Assembly (NCBI RefSeq): GCF_029962835.1
Contig: NC_080582.1
Span: 75,140,177-75,204,176, forward strand
Length of the DNA stretch: 64,000 nucleotides
DNA from: Magnolia sinica
Lineage: Eukaryota; Streptophyta; Magnoliopsida; Magnoliales; Magnoliaceae
Reading direction: 5' to 3'
The position numbers were made by a program, and so were the translations under genes. Shown one piece after another: positions 10,899 to 22,620 of the stretch. The notes beneath the pieces were generated by a model that saw only the letters and a list, made by a program, of their open reading frames with translations, was not told the origin of the DNA and did no database searches. Position 1 is the first letter of the stretch; each line of letters starts with the position of its first letter.

Positions 10899-13800
10899 AT
10901 GTCAGGCGCAGTCTCACCGCATCTCCTCCTCCTCTTCCTCTCCGCTTCCGTCCTCTTCTCCGCCACCACCGCGACCGACCACATCGTCGGCGACAACCGC
11001 GGCTGGAATCCCGGCGTCAACTACACGCTCTGGGCCGGAAATCACACCTTCTACGTCGAAGATCTCATCTGTAAGCAACCCCCACCCCTCCACAACCGTC
11101 AGATCTAGCATCCTCCCTTCCTAACGCCGTCATAACGGCAACGGCAAGCACGCAAGTTTCCATTAATCCCAAGCGTGTGGCATCCAATCCGTTCAATCTT
11201 TTTAAAGCTTAGTTTAGGATGTGAATCTAAAAATTGAGCAGATTCAAAACTCAAGTGGACCACACCACAACATATAGTTGGGATTGAATGACCACCGTTG
11301 AAACCTTCTTGGGACCCACAGAAGTTTTGTATCAGGCTGATATTTTTTTTTTCCATTCGCTCTTGTAGGGATGACCTTATGAACGGATTGGATGGCATAT
11401 TAACATCAAGCACTTTCCATCTCTACTGTTTCATGTGGTGTGGCCCACTTGAGTTTTGAATCTAGTTCATTTTTGGGATCACAGGCTTATGTGAAATAGA
11501 GAAACTGATGGACGGAGTGGATGTCACGCAGACATCTCGGTGGGCCCCATAGAGCTATGGGTTACTGAAGCTTATGGTACCACCTGTTAAAAGGAATCTC
11601 GCTTCCACTCGGCCCGCATATCCATACCTTTGGCTTTACTTGAGTGGGGCCATGGTTCGGAGATCCAAACCGTTGGAAGATTGGAAAGAATTCTCTCAGA
11701 GTAACTAAAATCTTAACTTCAACGGTTCATATTCAACCGAAAAAGTGACCACATATTCTGTAGGTAGGATCATTCAATTTTAGAGTTCTTTTATGGATGG
11801 GCCATCCACATAGAGAGCCATGGTATCAACGGTTCAGATTATTGAACCAAGGTACAGTCCAAACTCTACAGGCGAGCGTTGGTTTTTATTTTTTATTTTT
11901 ATCAGTCATTTTCATGCCTGAGATTGTAAGTTTTACAAGGACTCAAGTCCAACCGGTTGGATCACATCCAACCCTTCCAATATGTTCATCCCGTCCTAAG
12001 GATCACCTTGTACAAAAATCATTCCTGTACGCTTATCAAGTGGGCCACACCATGAAAAACAATGCATATCCATTGAAAAGTAACAGAAAACATATGTCGT
12101 CGATTCGATGAGTGGATGTGACTGTTTTTTTTTTTTCCCTTCTTTTTTAACTGAAGACAAACCTCGTAGGGAGCAATCTATTGGACGGGTTGGATGTCAA
12201 AGGCATGTGAGAGGTTAGAAGTTATCAACTTGGTGGACCGTCCAACTGACTTTTGGGGTGGAACTCGTAATATTAAAGGTGAAAATGACTGATTTAATAA
12301 CTACAACCACCCCTCTCTACTTCTAGTTAACACAAGAATACAAATTTAGATAACCACGAGTAAATAAAATAAATTAAAATGAAAGTGAATGGTGCGAAAT
12401 CCACCTCCTCCTCTCCTCCGTCCATTGTTTTAGCTGGTGCTAGAATATTAGTTTAAAAATATTTTTCTAACTCATGTTAGAACATGAGTCCAAAAACAAC
12501 GGAAAAAATGGGTAGAAAACACCTATGGTTGAAGCCTTTGTAGTTTTACCTTGATATTTATATGCCATCCAAATCATTTATAAGATTATTACGAAAAACA
12601 TTAGATATTAGATTAATCCAAAACCTTTGTGGCCTAATGAATGTGAACATTCAATCCACATTGTTTTCTATCATGGATTAAATTGAGTTTTGAATTGGTC
12701 CATTTTTTTCAATTAATATAGTAACATGAGCTGAAAAAATAGATCAAAGAATTGAATTTCTCGCGAACATCAGAGTGAGTTGTGCAGTTCCACCGCAAGT
12801 AGAGTCGGATTACTAGTGAGTCAAATTAGTTAATGGAAAAGCTTTCTGAGCTTTACGATAACGTATGTTTTTTTTATCCATGCAGCCCATCTAATTTTTC
12901 AGCTCATTTTTGGGAATGAGCAAAATCATGGGAAGATTTATATTTCAGGTGGACTACACTATAGGAAACGGTTGGTGGTGACTGAGTGCTCACCATTAAA
13001 AACTCCTGGGAGGCTACACGAATTTTGAATAAGGTGATATGTATGTTTTCCTTTCATCCCAATCTTTGTGACCTAATCAACAAGGAGTTTTCAATGATGG
13101 GTGTTTAATTACTTAGGTTTCTTGTAGTGTGGTCCACCTCAGATATGAATCTGACTCATTTTTGGGTAATTCCATGAAATGAGCTGAAAAAATGAATGGA
13201 CGGTGTGGATAAAACACATGCATCGTGGTGGAGCCATAGAGCTTTTTCCAAAATCCACCTTACCCACGCCTGTAATCGGAGGGGTCACAATCGAATCCGA
13301 GTCCGTCGCAAGAGATCCGCTTCCAAAAAAAACATTGGGTGTCATTATCAGCCAGGGTGGTATCAAACTGTCAATGGCATCTCCCATCGACAACGCCAGC
13401 ACGACACTTGTCTGTTTCGGACATTTCTTAAATGGTGGTGAACATACACGATGCATGCACGGTGGACCCATTCTTACAACCGTCCATTGATGGATGCCAT
13501 CTGGATGCTTAGGATCGCGAGAGAGAAGCCTAATTTCTGATAGGCTTCATCGCGCTGGGGCCCACAATTTGAACGGTTTGAATTGTCAATGCCATGCTCG
13601 AGCAGAGTATGATGGTTCATACACATGCACTTAAAAATCATACCCGTTCCTTGCATCTAACTCAAATCAAACCGTCCAAATTCTGGGTCCCAATGTAGAT
13701 AGCTCACAGGCCATAAATTCCAGTTGAATGAACCATTGGCTATTTTTGATCGTAGCCGTTCATTAATATTTGTCAATCAAACCGCTCATTCCACCACAAG

Positions 13801-14588
13801 TTATAGATATTTTGTTGTGGGCCATCAAGATACGGTAGATCCAGGAGAACTGGAGTCTGGCAGAGCCATTTCCCTACTCTACTATAGACATGGCAGGATA
13901 ATGAATCAATCAGGACCGTTCACATAGTAGGTCGTATCATGGATTATTTATTACTCAAAAACTCACACCCATCAGACAATCAATTACATGTAATGTTGAC
14001 CATTAACAATTTCTGTTTCCAACCGTCCCTTTGGAAGCCACCAATTAGATGGCTAAGATCTAACTTTTGTTTTCAAAAATCTTTCCATCCTGGCAATTAG
14101 ATGGACGGTCTGGATTGATACAAAATCATTTTTTACACTCGAAAATAAGAAAATGCATCGAACTCCGTTATAACAGCCGCGGGCGTTATAACAGGTTAAA
14201 ACTGTTGATCTGATTCCTCATTCTCTTCCTCTCTCTCTATCCAGCCTTCAGGTACCAGAAAACCACCTACAATGTCTACAGGGTCAATGAGACCGGGTAC
14301 GACAACTGCACGACGGAGGGAGCATTGGGAAATTGGAGCAGCGGCAAGGATTTCATCCTCCTCGACAAGGCCAAGAGATACTATTTTATCTGTGGAAATG
14401 GATTTTGTTTCAGTGGGATGAAGGTGACTGTTCTTGTCCACTCGCTGCCGCCGCCACCGGCTGCGTCAGTCTCGGAAGACCATAAGAGTGGCAGAGAAGC
14501 GGTTTTCCGGCGAGGATGGGCTGTTTTCAGGGTGGTTTTGAGTGTAATGACTGTTTCAGTTGGGTGGGTCATCGGTGAACTGATTTGA
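10899..14588 (+). CDS. Early-nodulin-like / lamin-like phytocyanin, two exons
   Basis: Exons 10,899-11,070 and 14,245-14,588 are joined across a GT-AG intron of 3,174 bp in phase 1, giving 171 residues. Residues 1-26 form a signal peptide (LLLLFLSASVLF core). A plastocyanin-like domain spans about 27-123, with DHIVGDNRGWNPGVNYTLW at its start and DLISFRYQ across the splice. Residue C107 of YFIC is kept, and C79/C112 can form the family disulfide. The two usual copper-ligand histidines are replaced by Y66 (YNV instead of HNV) and F111 (GFC instead of GHC), so copper binding is unlikely, as in early nodulin-like proteins. A short proline run (126-129) and a hydrophobic tail (about 150-167) fit a GPI-anchor signal, placing the protein at the outer plasma membrane or cell wall. 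Exon 1 is GC-rich. The call is firm; the precise subfamily is less so. Confidence 0.9.
11190..11560. mobile_element. Fold-back MITE in the phytocyanin intron
   Basis: It shows the left-arm phrase 'caagtggaccacaccacaa', the middle 'gggattgaatgaccaccgtt', and the mirrored right arm 'tgtggtgtggcccacttgag', ending in 'ggtgggccccatagagc'. It begins about 120 bp after the splice donor. This is the same family as the copies at 16,050, 40,115 and 41,520. Confidence 0.75.
12540..12800. mobile_element. Degraded fold-back MITE in the intron
   Basis: Only parts of the family are recognisable: 'atgccatccaaatc', 'gtgaacattcaatccacatt', and a right-arm-like 'aacatgagctgaaaaaatag'. It is heavily decayed, so the limits are approximate. 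Confidence 0.35.
12870..13250. mobile_element. Fold-back MITE in the phytocyanin intron
   Basis: The left arm ('cagctcatttttgggaatga', 'caggtggactacact') and the right arm ('tgtagtgtggtccacctcag', 'gaatggacggtgtggataaa') are in inverted orientation around a conserved middle ('ctcaccattaaaaactcctg'). It is complete but diverged. Confidence 0.7.
13251..14244 (+). other. Rest of the phytocyanin intron; no gene seen
   Basis: The stretch between the last intronic MITE and the splice acceptor 'ctctctatccag' contains short GTGGGCC-rich remnants and a small palindrome around 14,165-14,195 ('gttataacagccgcgggcgt' and on). Short reading frames here do not resemble proteins. Confidence 0.6.
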
Positions 14589-14691
14589 AATTAAAGAATT
14601 GCCCGTGGGGGGCATTTTGGTAATTTTTTTCTTTTTCTTTTAAAAAAAAAATTAAAAAAATTAGGTGGTTTGGTTGTTGTAGTTGTGGTTG

Positions 14692-15512
14692 AATGGGGTC
14701 TCGGCTATACGAATATGTTTAGAAAAATATCTTTAGTCGATACTCCAACTTGGGTTGTGAATTAATGCTCCGAAAGTTACAACTTTGTGAAAGAAAAAAT
14801 AAACTTATTTCACTTAAGTTCCATATTTTCATATAAGATATTCATACAACCCAATCACTCAACTTGTGAGTCTAAGTTGAACGATTTGAGACACAATCTT
14901 AGCTCGATGTCCCGTGATGGACGTCAAGCCCAGCGAGATGGACATTATTCTATAGTTTTGGAACTGATGACCCATTAACAAGCGGTCTAAAGCTTGTTCA
15001 GAAAATCAGAGCATTTCTGTAATGAATGAGGTATCAAGATTTCTTGTGCGCAAGCATTAGAGTTTAGATTAACTACGTTCATAGTGTGGCCTATTTATAA
15101 TTAGCGAAATGGTGATTCGGTCTTAATAACCTTAAACCATTGGTTCGTAGGCTAAATGGATAATTGAGTCACTTTGGTTTGTTAATTATGATCCGGCCCC
15201 TAGTTGTCTCATCTTTGGATAGATCTTTAATCTAGTTATGGTAGTTTTGATTTGTTAGTGATAGGTCAGCTAAATGTGGGCCCCATGTGAACAGATCATG
15301 TGGTTAAATTCGGTGTTTAAGTGATCAGCTGGATTCGTTGGCTTTATACAGTTGATTAATCGGATTTGTGCGGTTCTTTATTCGTACCACTCACGTATTG
15401 GCTAACATCAAGTGTTAATGGTCAGTAAGTGACAATATAAGTTAATTATAATGAAAAATTTCAAGGGTTTTTGGAAATCCAAAATAATGAAAATCTAGAA
15501 CGTTACACACAC
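14692..15512 (-). repeat. Possible old solo LTR, minus strand
   Basis: Read on the minus strand, the right border is TGTGTAACGTTCTAGATTTT, a style common at the start of chromovirus LTRs. The left border would be near 14,692, ending in CCCCATTCA. No target duplication could be matched and there is no coding sequence, so the limits and the call are tentative. It lies just downstream of the phytocyanin gene and may contain its 3' untranslated end. Confidence 0.35.
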
Positions 15513-15749
15513 TCGGGCCATTTATGTTGTGAGTGTCCCTCCACCCAACCTATTTATAGTGTGAGTGTCCTTCTACCCTTGCTTAATATGTTCCTGTGTG
15601 GACTTCCACCCCGCACGTGTCGGGGAGTGTTGGAGTGTTAAGTCCCTTGATGTACATTGATACACCATCCTCTGATGGCTTGATCTTTTAGAGAAAGTGG
15701 TTGTTTGACAATGTGTAAGTGATATCCACTTGCTCTATCATTTGCTGCA

Positions 15750-15890
15750 ATTCATATTAGGAGGGGAGCCCAAAAATCAGGCCAATTGAAAACACATGTG
15801 GACCACATCATATGAAACATTAGGGATGGATTAAAACCTTTTTGAGGCCATCAAAGTTTTGGACTAGTCTAGTATTTGTGTTTCCCCATC
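15750..15890. repeat. Partial fold-back MITE
   Basis: It holds only the left arm and middle of the family: 'gtggaccacatcatatgaaa', then 'gttttggactagtctagtat' in place of the usual 'gttttggatcaagctgatat'. The right half is missing. Confidence 0.5.
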
Positions 15891-16049
15891 GGTGTGGTGT
15901 CTCCATTGCTCGATTGGTTTTTCAATTTCCTATGTAAATCACCGTAAATAAGTAATTCTTATTTTCATTAGTAATCTATGTTTCCTTTTCAATGTGATAT
16001 GGTGGCAGGCACTCTGAATTTATTGGCCCTAAACCTAAGGGTAAAAACT

Positions 16050-16475
16050 GCGGGCCTATTGTGATGTATGTAACTTATCCACATCGGTCATCCCTTGCAT
16101 GAGCTCATTTAGGGCATAAGACAAAATGAGGAAGATCTAAAGCTCAAGTGGACCACACCATAAGAAACAATGAGAATTGAACGTCTACCGTTGAGAACTT
16201 CTCAGGGGCCCTAGAAAATATGGATCAAGCTGATATTTGTATTTTCCCTTTATCCATGTCTACGTGACCTTATGAATGGGTTACATGACAAATAAAGATC
16301 AATGTACATCAATGTGGGCCCAAGGAACAAAACAACTTTAAATAGTGGACATGTAAGACCATTGTTTCCTATGGTGTGGTCCACTTGAGCTTTAGACTTG
16401 CTTCATCTTTTAGCTCATGTCCTAAAATGTTCTAGTAAAATGGATGGATAAGTCACATACATCGCAGCGGGATTT
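16050..16475. mobile_element. Fold-back MITE, complete
   Basis: The left arm starts at about 'attgtgatgtatgtaactta' and includes 'caagtggaccacaccataag'. The middle includes 'ggatcaagctgatatttgta'. The right arm includes 'tatggtgtggtccacttgag' and ends with 'cacatacatcgcag'. The two arms are inverted copies of one another over about 130 bp. Confidence 0.75.
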
Positions 16476-16593
16476 GACTGATTTTCGAGGTGGAAGAATT
16501 CTATCTCTTTGCGAGAAGTAATAATGCTTCATTTACTAGTATTTATCAAGGATTTGAAAAATCAAACACCTCTTTATGGTAAATTGCCTTCAG

Positions 16594-16823
16594 AGATTAG
16601 GTATTTCCCATGCTTGGATCGAGCTCTCTCTACCTTAGATATGGTAGCATTTGATTAAATCCAGCTGATGTCAAAGATTGGGTTGCACAAAGCATGTTTA
16701 AAAGTTATTTGGTCACGTGCATACTTAACTGGGCCCTACTTTTGACACCACCTACCATGTAATCAAATCATGCCATGTCAAGGGTGTAGGGAGCTCAATC
16801 TAAGCAGGAGAAATACCCAATTT
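16594..16823. mobile_element. Fold-back MITE with about 40 bp terminal inverted repeats
   Basis: The left end reads 'attaggtatttcccatgctt' and the right end is the inverse of 'aaattgggtatttctcctgc'; the inner arms 'gatcgagctctctctacc' and 'ggtgtagggagctcaatc' also pair. It is about 230 bp, with no coding capacity. The target duplication and superfamily are not resolved. Confidence 0.55.
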
Positions 16824-16857
16824 GCATGTTGGGTGTTATACAAATCTTCTTGATGTG

Positions 16858-18075
16858 GCTTTATTTACACCCATTTTTTGGCATACCTACGTGGACCAAT
16901 AAGATGTGGACACATGTCTGCACTACATGCCTAATAATGACAAAATCTTACTCACACTTGAGAATATCTTCTACCATGTATCCTTTGATGACACATCAAC
17001 TGCCAAAAGTGAAGTGGCACGGACTCATACGCACATTTGCAGATAAGACAGAGACGAATGATTTGTAATCATAATTTGTATGACATAAGCAACTAAGGCA
17101 ATGTGCTGGACAAGTCTATAAAGATTCACCGAGACAGAGATCTTATCACAAATCCAGATATGCTCGGCAAAGCCGTCTCTCACAATCTTTTCAAAATAAG
17201 AGATCTTCCTAGGGATGCTCGATGCCCTTTTGACAACGATGAAGATTCGAATATCAGATCATCATCGGAGCATATATGGGAATTACCAATGGATTGGGAT
17301 TCGATCCGGACCCATCGAGACTAATCCTATAAGATCTATATATGGATCTCCACGACCCCACTAGCAAAAGATCTGAAAACGATTTTTGACCTCCGAAGAT
17401 CTCTTAAGCCAGTTAAGATGATTAGGTAACAATTGTGTTGTGATTATCAAGAATCTTGGATTAACAAGGAAAACTAATGAGGGTTTTGCTACCTCCACAA
17501 GTTATAAAAGGAAAACGTGATAAAGAGCTTCAAGCCTACATCAAACACAATCAATCTATATGGCGCAACATTACTTTAAATAAATAAATAAATAAATAAA
17601 TCTTAGCTTTGTTTTTAGTCCCTTTACTTCTATCCAGCTACCATACAGAATGTCTGAGGTTTAAATTAGCTCAAATTTCTATTGTCAAACGCCATTGGTG
17701 TTGTACTCTTAGGAGTAGTATAAATATCCGTGACCTTTCATCGCTGGATCCTAAACAATCGAGTCCATGGAAGATTAAATATCCTGGTCACATCCTACTG
17801 ACCATCCACTTCAATTGTCAGTCCATTTGAGCGATTCAAATATTTATCTTTCATTTTATTTTTGACTTTAGTTTATTTCTTTATCAATTATTTATTAATA
17901 AAATTGGCATTTCTTTTTGCCCATTTAATTTTAAATCTGTTCATTTTCATTGCATTGAGAAATACAAAGACTTAATCATTGATGTAAGAAAAATTCTTAA
18001 CCCAAGGCAAAAGGAATTCTTTGGAAGGACTAACCCCCTACCCAAGGCCCACTTTAAGCATATCATTGTATTTAT
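16858..18075 (+). repeat. Dispersed repeat R, copy 2
   Basis: It is collinear with 8,906-10,272: 'ttacacccattttttggcat', 'gtggaccaataagatgtgga', TATA-like 'gttataaaaggaaaacgtga' near 17,500, 'aataaaattggcatttcttt' near 17,897, and 'ggaaggactaaccccc' near 18,030. A (AAAT)n run sits at about 17,576-17,600. No protein is encoded. See copy 1 for the possible identities. Confidence 0.55.
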
Positions 18076-18084
18076 TTTTCATTC

Positions 18085-18365
18085 AAACTATTGATAAGGC
18101 CAAACAGACTTGTATGAAGGGAAAATACAAATACTAGCTTGATGCAGAACTTTTGTAGTTTACAAAAAAGTTTTTAATGGTCATTCACCACTTTTTCTAG
18201 TGGTATAGTTCACAAGATATTTGGATCAGTCCACCAGGGATTTGGATCTTTGGATTTGCTTTATGGGACAACGTCATTAAATGGGCTCAAAAAATAAAAA
18301 TAAAAATAAAATGGATGGATGGTTTGGATATGAAACAAATTCATCAAGTGGGCCCCACACGGTAA
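18085..18365. repeat. Partial fold-back MITE (right half)
   Basis: It retains the reversed middle ('atactagcttgatgcagaac') and a right arm ending in 'catcaagtgggccccacac'. The left half is missing; copy 2 of repeat R lies directly to its left. Confidence 0.5.
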
Positions 18366-18734
18366 GGGTAACACCAACTAAGCTATTAGCAGGGTAACAG
18401 CTAATCCGCTCCCGGTGCATTGAAGAATTGGACCGTCAGAAGAAGACCAACTGCTTAGATTCAATGCAGGTGTGTGGCCAACTTGATGAGTGGTTCGGAT
18501 GAATTTGTCTGTAACAATAGCACATCATACCTGATGATTAATGGGAGCATGGTTTAAAGTGCCATTATAACGGCTCGAAACGGCCACCGGCGAAATTGTC
18601 ATGTGCCGTTATAACAGCTGTTGATCTATTCATACCGGCAGTTTAATGCCGTTATAACGTGCACTATCCAATGGCTGGATCTCGGAAGCGGATTGCATGG
18701 TGTGCCACACACCACCCACCTCTTTGGTGTATTG

Positions 18735-19765
18735 ATGTCACTAAGTTCTGTGGACCACACTACTACGTATGCGTTATATCCACACCGTCCATCTATTTTA
18801 CAATATCATTTTAAGTAACTAGCCCAAAAATGAGTCTGAGCCAAACCTACAGTGGACTACGCCACATAAAACAGTGGGATTGAACACCTATATCTAAAAA
18901 GCTCTTGGGAGACGAAGTTTTGGATCAAGCTGATATTGGTGTGATTTAATGAAGGGGTTGGATGGAAAATAAAAATCATGCTGGGCCATAGGAAGGTTTC
19001 ATTGGTGGGCGTTATTGTCCCCCACAACTTTACGTAGTGTGGTATAGAGGTGTACAGGAACCGAGCTAGCTCGGTTAGCTCGCTCGACTCGACTCAAAAA
19101 AGCTTGAATCTTCGAGCTGAGTTGAGCTGATTTTTAGAGCTCGAAAATGAGTTTGAGCCGAGTTCGAGCTGGCCCTAGCTCGACTCGACTCGGATGGAAC
19201 CCAGCTCGAATCGAACTCTGATCGAACCAGTTCGGTGACTCGGTTACTTTGATATTGATGTTACTCACCAAGTGTTTGATGAAATGACTTAAAGAAGTGT
19301 GGCTGGTGGCAATGAAGGTATGTATATGAAACCAACACCATTTTTTTCTTGATTTTTATGTTGTTTAGAAGGTGTTTGATAAAATACCTATAAAACCATT
19401 GTTGCTGTCTCAAATACAATGATATTTCGAAGGTGCAATCCAAGTGTTTGTGAAAATGCTGCAATGATAAACTCAGCTTGATTGGGCTTGAACTTGGCTC
19501 GAACTGGCCGAGTTGTTGACTGAACCAAGTCAAGCTGGCCAGTCGAGCTCGAGGACCGAGCCGAGCTGAGTTCGAGCTAAGGTCAGCTAGTAGCCCAGCC
19601 AAGTTGAGCTGAGGTCCACTCGACTCGATTTGACTCGATGTACGCCCCTAGTGTGGTAAACTTGAGGTTTGAGTGTTTTTTTTTTTCCCATGCCATAAAT
19701 TAACCCAGCAAAATGGATGGACGGTATAAATGTAACACATGGCCCACATAACTTGGTGGACATCA
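18735..19765. mobile_element. Fold-back MITE split by a hAT element
   Basis: The left part (to 19,044) has the family arm ('tgcgttatatccacaccgtc') and middle ('gttttggatcaagctgatat'). The right part (from 19,651) resumes within 'gtgtggtaaacttgaggttt' and ends past 'atggatggacggtataaatg'. The inserted unit is 19,045-19,650, with its 8 bp duplication GTGTGGTA on both sides. Confidence 0.7.
19045..19650. mobile_element. Non-autonomous hAT element (family A, copy 1)
   Basis: This 606 bp unit has terminal inverted repeats TAGAGGTGTACA and the inverse of TAGGGGCGTACA, flanked by a perfect 8 bp duplication GTGTGGTA (19,037-19,044 and 19,651-19,658), diagnostic of the hAT superfamily. The interior is rich in 'gctcgactcgactcg' and 'ccgagctgagttcgagct' motifs and encodes no transposase. 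Movement would have depended on an enzyme supplied elsewhere. A second copy is at 24,099-24,828. Confidence 0.85.
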
Positions 19766-19899
19766 ACACACTACTGAAGTCGGTGGCGTGTGCACACCAT
19801 GACTCCCCCGGATCTCTTGCCGTTGGTGGGAGACATTAACTGCTGAAATCTGGACGGATGCGGATTAGCTACTGACGGCTCCAGTAGTGAGATTCCTAC

Positions 19900-20050
19900 T
19901 GAAGTGACGTCACTAAGGTCTGTGTGCCCACCATGATTTATATGTTATATCCACACCGTCCATTCATTTGTAGAGGTCATTTTAGGGCATGAGCCAAAGA
20001 ATGAGGCAGATCCAAAGCTCTAGTGAACCCCACCATAGAAATCATTTCAG
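19900..20050. repeat. Left half of a fold-back MITE
   Basis: It has the arm phrases 'tgttatatccacaccgtcca' and 'cattttagggcatgagccaa', then 'gaggcagatccaaagctcta'. The middle and right arm are missing. Confidence 0.55.
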
Positions 20051-20194
20051 CAGTCAATCTATACGTCCACACATTAACGATGGAATGGGACTTTGGTCGG
20101 TCCGATATGTTTTTTATTTTAAAAACTTTTTCACCCTTTCTTGGATGACAAAATCCGGTCCACATCCTCTGAAGAAAAGAGAAAAGATTTTATG

Positions 20195-20640
20195 CGAGTT
20201 GCATGGGCCCACTGTGATGCATGTTGAACATCTACCCATCAGTCAGATGCACCTTTCCATAGTGGGCCTAGGGCTTAAAAATCAAGTCAATTCGTGACTT
20301 TTGTGGGCTACACCACATACAAAAGTTGAGGAGTTTCCCTCCATTAAAGCATTCATAATCATTTTTTGGGTCCACCGATATGTGGTTCACAAATCCAGAC
20401 TATCCATTATGTGTGTCCCACCTGCATGAGGGTTAGACCAAGTTTCAGTCGCATCCAAATTTCATGTCGGCCCCACCAAGTGCTTTTATATATTTTATTC
20501 ACATGATTTTAGATGGTATGGCCCACCTGAGTTCTGTATATGGCTGATTTTTGGGAAATCCCATAATTTAAATGGGACCCATCAAATGTATGGTGTTGAT
20601 GTGTTGACATACATCATGGTAGAGCCCACACAGCTCGACT
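20195..20640. repeat. Second short-repeat family, tandem copy 1
   Basis: It runs from 'catgggcccactgtgatgca' to 'gcccacacagctcgac' and is nearly repeated at 20,715-21,178. It includes 'aaatcaagtcaattcgtgac', 'gatgagggtt'-like and 'gatggtatggcccacctgag' phrases. The outermost parts are inverted relative to each other. It has no coding potential. Confidence 0.65.
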
Positions 20641-20714
20641 TCATGGGAAGTTCCCATGAGCTCCCATGAGAAAAGGTTCTATGCGCTCGACTTCGCGAGT
20701 CTGTCCCATGAGGT

Positions 20715-21178
20715 AGAGCTGTGTGGGCCCCACCGTGATGCGTTTCGAACATCTACCCCATCAGTTAGATGCACCGTTCCATCATGAGCCTAGGTCCCAA
20801 AAATCAAGTCAATCCGTGACTTGTGTGGGCCACACCACATACAGAAGTGGAGAGGGGCCGTGCACCATTAAAACATTCATAACCATTTTTTGGGCCCACT
20901 GAGATGTGGTTTGAAAATCCAGCCCATCCATTATGTGTGTCCCACTTGGATGAGGGTTCAGACCAAGTTTCAGATGCATGAAAATTTCAGGTGGGCCCCA
21001 CCAAGTGCTTTTATATGTTTTAACGGTGTCTTCACATGATTTTAGATGGTATGGCCCACCTGAGTTCCGTATACGGCTGATTTTTGGGATATCCCATAAT
21101 TTAAAGGGGACCCATCAAATGCACGGTGTTGATGGTCGACACGCATCATGGTGGGGCCCACACAGCTCAACGTCACAA
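20715..21178. repeat. Second short-repeat family, tandem copy 2
   Basis: It is a direct duplicate of 20,195-20,640 with scattered differences and is separated from it by about 75 bp that includes two 'gctcgacttc' phrases. It ends 'tggtggggcccacacagctc'. Confidence 0.65.
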
Positions 21179-21214
21179 GAGCTTATAGTGAGGTCGAGCG
21201 CATAGTACCTTTTC

Positions 21215-21218
<4 letters not shown>

Positions 21219-21248
<30 letters not shown>
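21219..21248. repeat. (CA)n microsatellite
   Basis: An uninterrupted CA run of about 15 units. Confidence 0.9.
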
Positions 21249-21249
<1 letters not shown>

Positions 21250-22019
21250 CCAATCCGCGCATCAGGTGATTCTCACCATGATTACGGGAAGTGACCAAAA
21301 TAAGATCAATAAATTTTTTAGGTGGTCCACACTATCGAAAACAATGAAATGCACCCAAAAACTTCTGAATTCACATCGTGGTCCATGTGATAGTTGGATC
21401 GACATTGTTTTCATACTATTCCACTTTCTTGGTCGGACTACTTTTCTGGAAGGGTTGGATTCCTTATAAAATCTACAGTGGACCCCACAAGAAGAGTTGT
21501 ACCAGTACTATAAACCTTCCTACAAAGGTTTCAGAGGATCCGGCCTCTGCCGCTTCCGACTACAAAAATGATTAAACAGTACATGGGCATGTATGGTCCC
21601 TATAATACTATCGCTCGTGTTACATCATTCCACGTGCGAAAGCGACGCTCGTGCAAGATCCAAAGATGATCATAAGGTGGACCCACAGTGCAGGTTCTCT
21701 GGGCCAAGAAGTAGTACGTTGTTCATCTAGTGGGGCCCAAATTTAAAATTGAATAAGCAATGGTCGAATTGTTTTAGCCCTCCATTTCTTTTGCACAATT
21801 TGGGCCACATGAATAACCAAAGAAGCTAATTTTGGATCCATTAAATCTTCATAGAATGGGTTACATGATGAAAGGCTTGGATCTCACACGTAGACATCAT
21901 GTCAACATGTGTGAGTCACGAATACAGGAAATGTGCACTCGCGCGAATGCAGTAGAAGTGTTTGTCAGCACATGGAAGGAGGAATTATCTGCACGCACCA
22001 GCCTACGATGCATACTGCA

Positions 22020-22620
22020 TAGGGCTGAAAGTCGGGCGGGTTCAACCGACCGACCCGCGACCGACCCTGCATTGGGTTGGGCTCGGGCTGGTTGTTGGGT
22101 TTGGTCTCGAGGTTAGGCTATATAAACACCAACATGATAAATCTTGGGTTGGGTTGGGTTGGGTTGGGTTGGGTTGGGTTTGGGTGGAGCTCTCGGGTTG
22201 CCCGACCCAACCTGAACCTAATGAATATATATAAATTTTATATCAATTATAATTGAGTGTGGATTGTCGATGTTGAAGGCACACGAAATTCGAGTGCCAT
22301 CGGGTCTCATTGCTCCACACCATTTGCGATGACTTAAGCTACCAAGATATGTCGGATTTCTCTCCCAAATAGATAGTTCTTTATGATAAATAACTATATA
22401 TATAATTAATAAAATCAAAAATATAAAAAGTAAGACGTGTGTTAGCATGTATTCACCCGACTAATCCAATCAACCTTGCCGAGCCCGCTTGGGTTGAACT
22501 TGGGTTGAGAATTTCAAACTTAAGGATGGGTTAGTTTAGGTTAGGGTTGAGGTATGGGAACCTCGGGCTGGGCTAGGGTTAAGCTCCAACCCAACTTAAC
22601 TTGCCCAACTTTCAGCCACA
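22020..22620. mobile_element. Non-autonomous hAT element (family B)
   Basis: This 601 bp unit has terminal inverted repeats TAGGGCTGAAAGT and ACTTTCAGCCACA, with a perfect 8 bp target duplication ATACTGCA (22,012-22,019 and 22,621-22,628). The interior includes a (GGGTT)n stretch at about 22,144-22,180 and an AT-rich centre, with no transposase. It is related in style, but not in sequence, to hAT family A. Confidence 0.85.

Noticed and set aside
22144-22180. (GGGTT)n run as interstitial telomere repeat.
   Set aside because: The plant telomere unit is TTTAGGG; this run lies inside a hAT element and is short.
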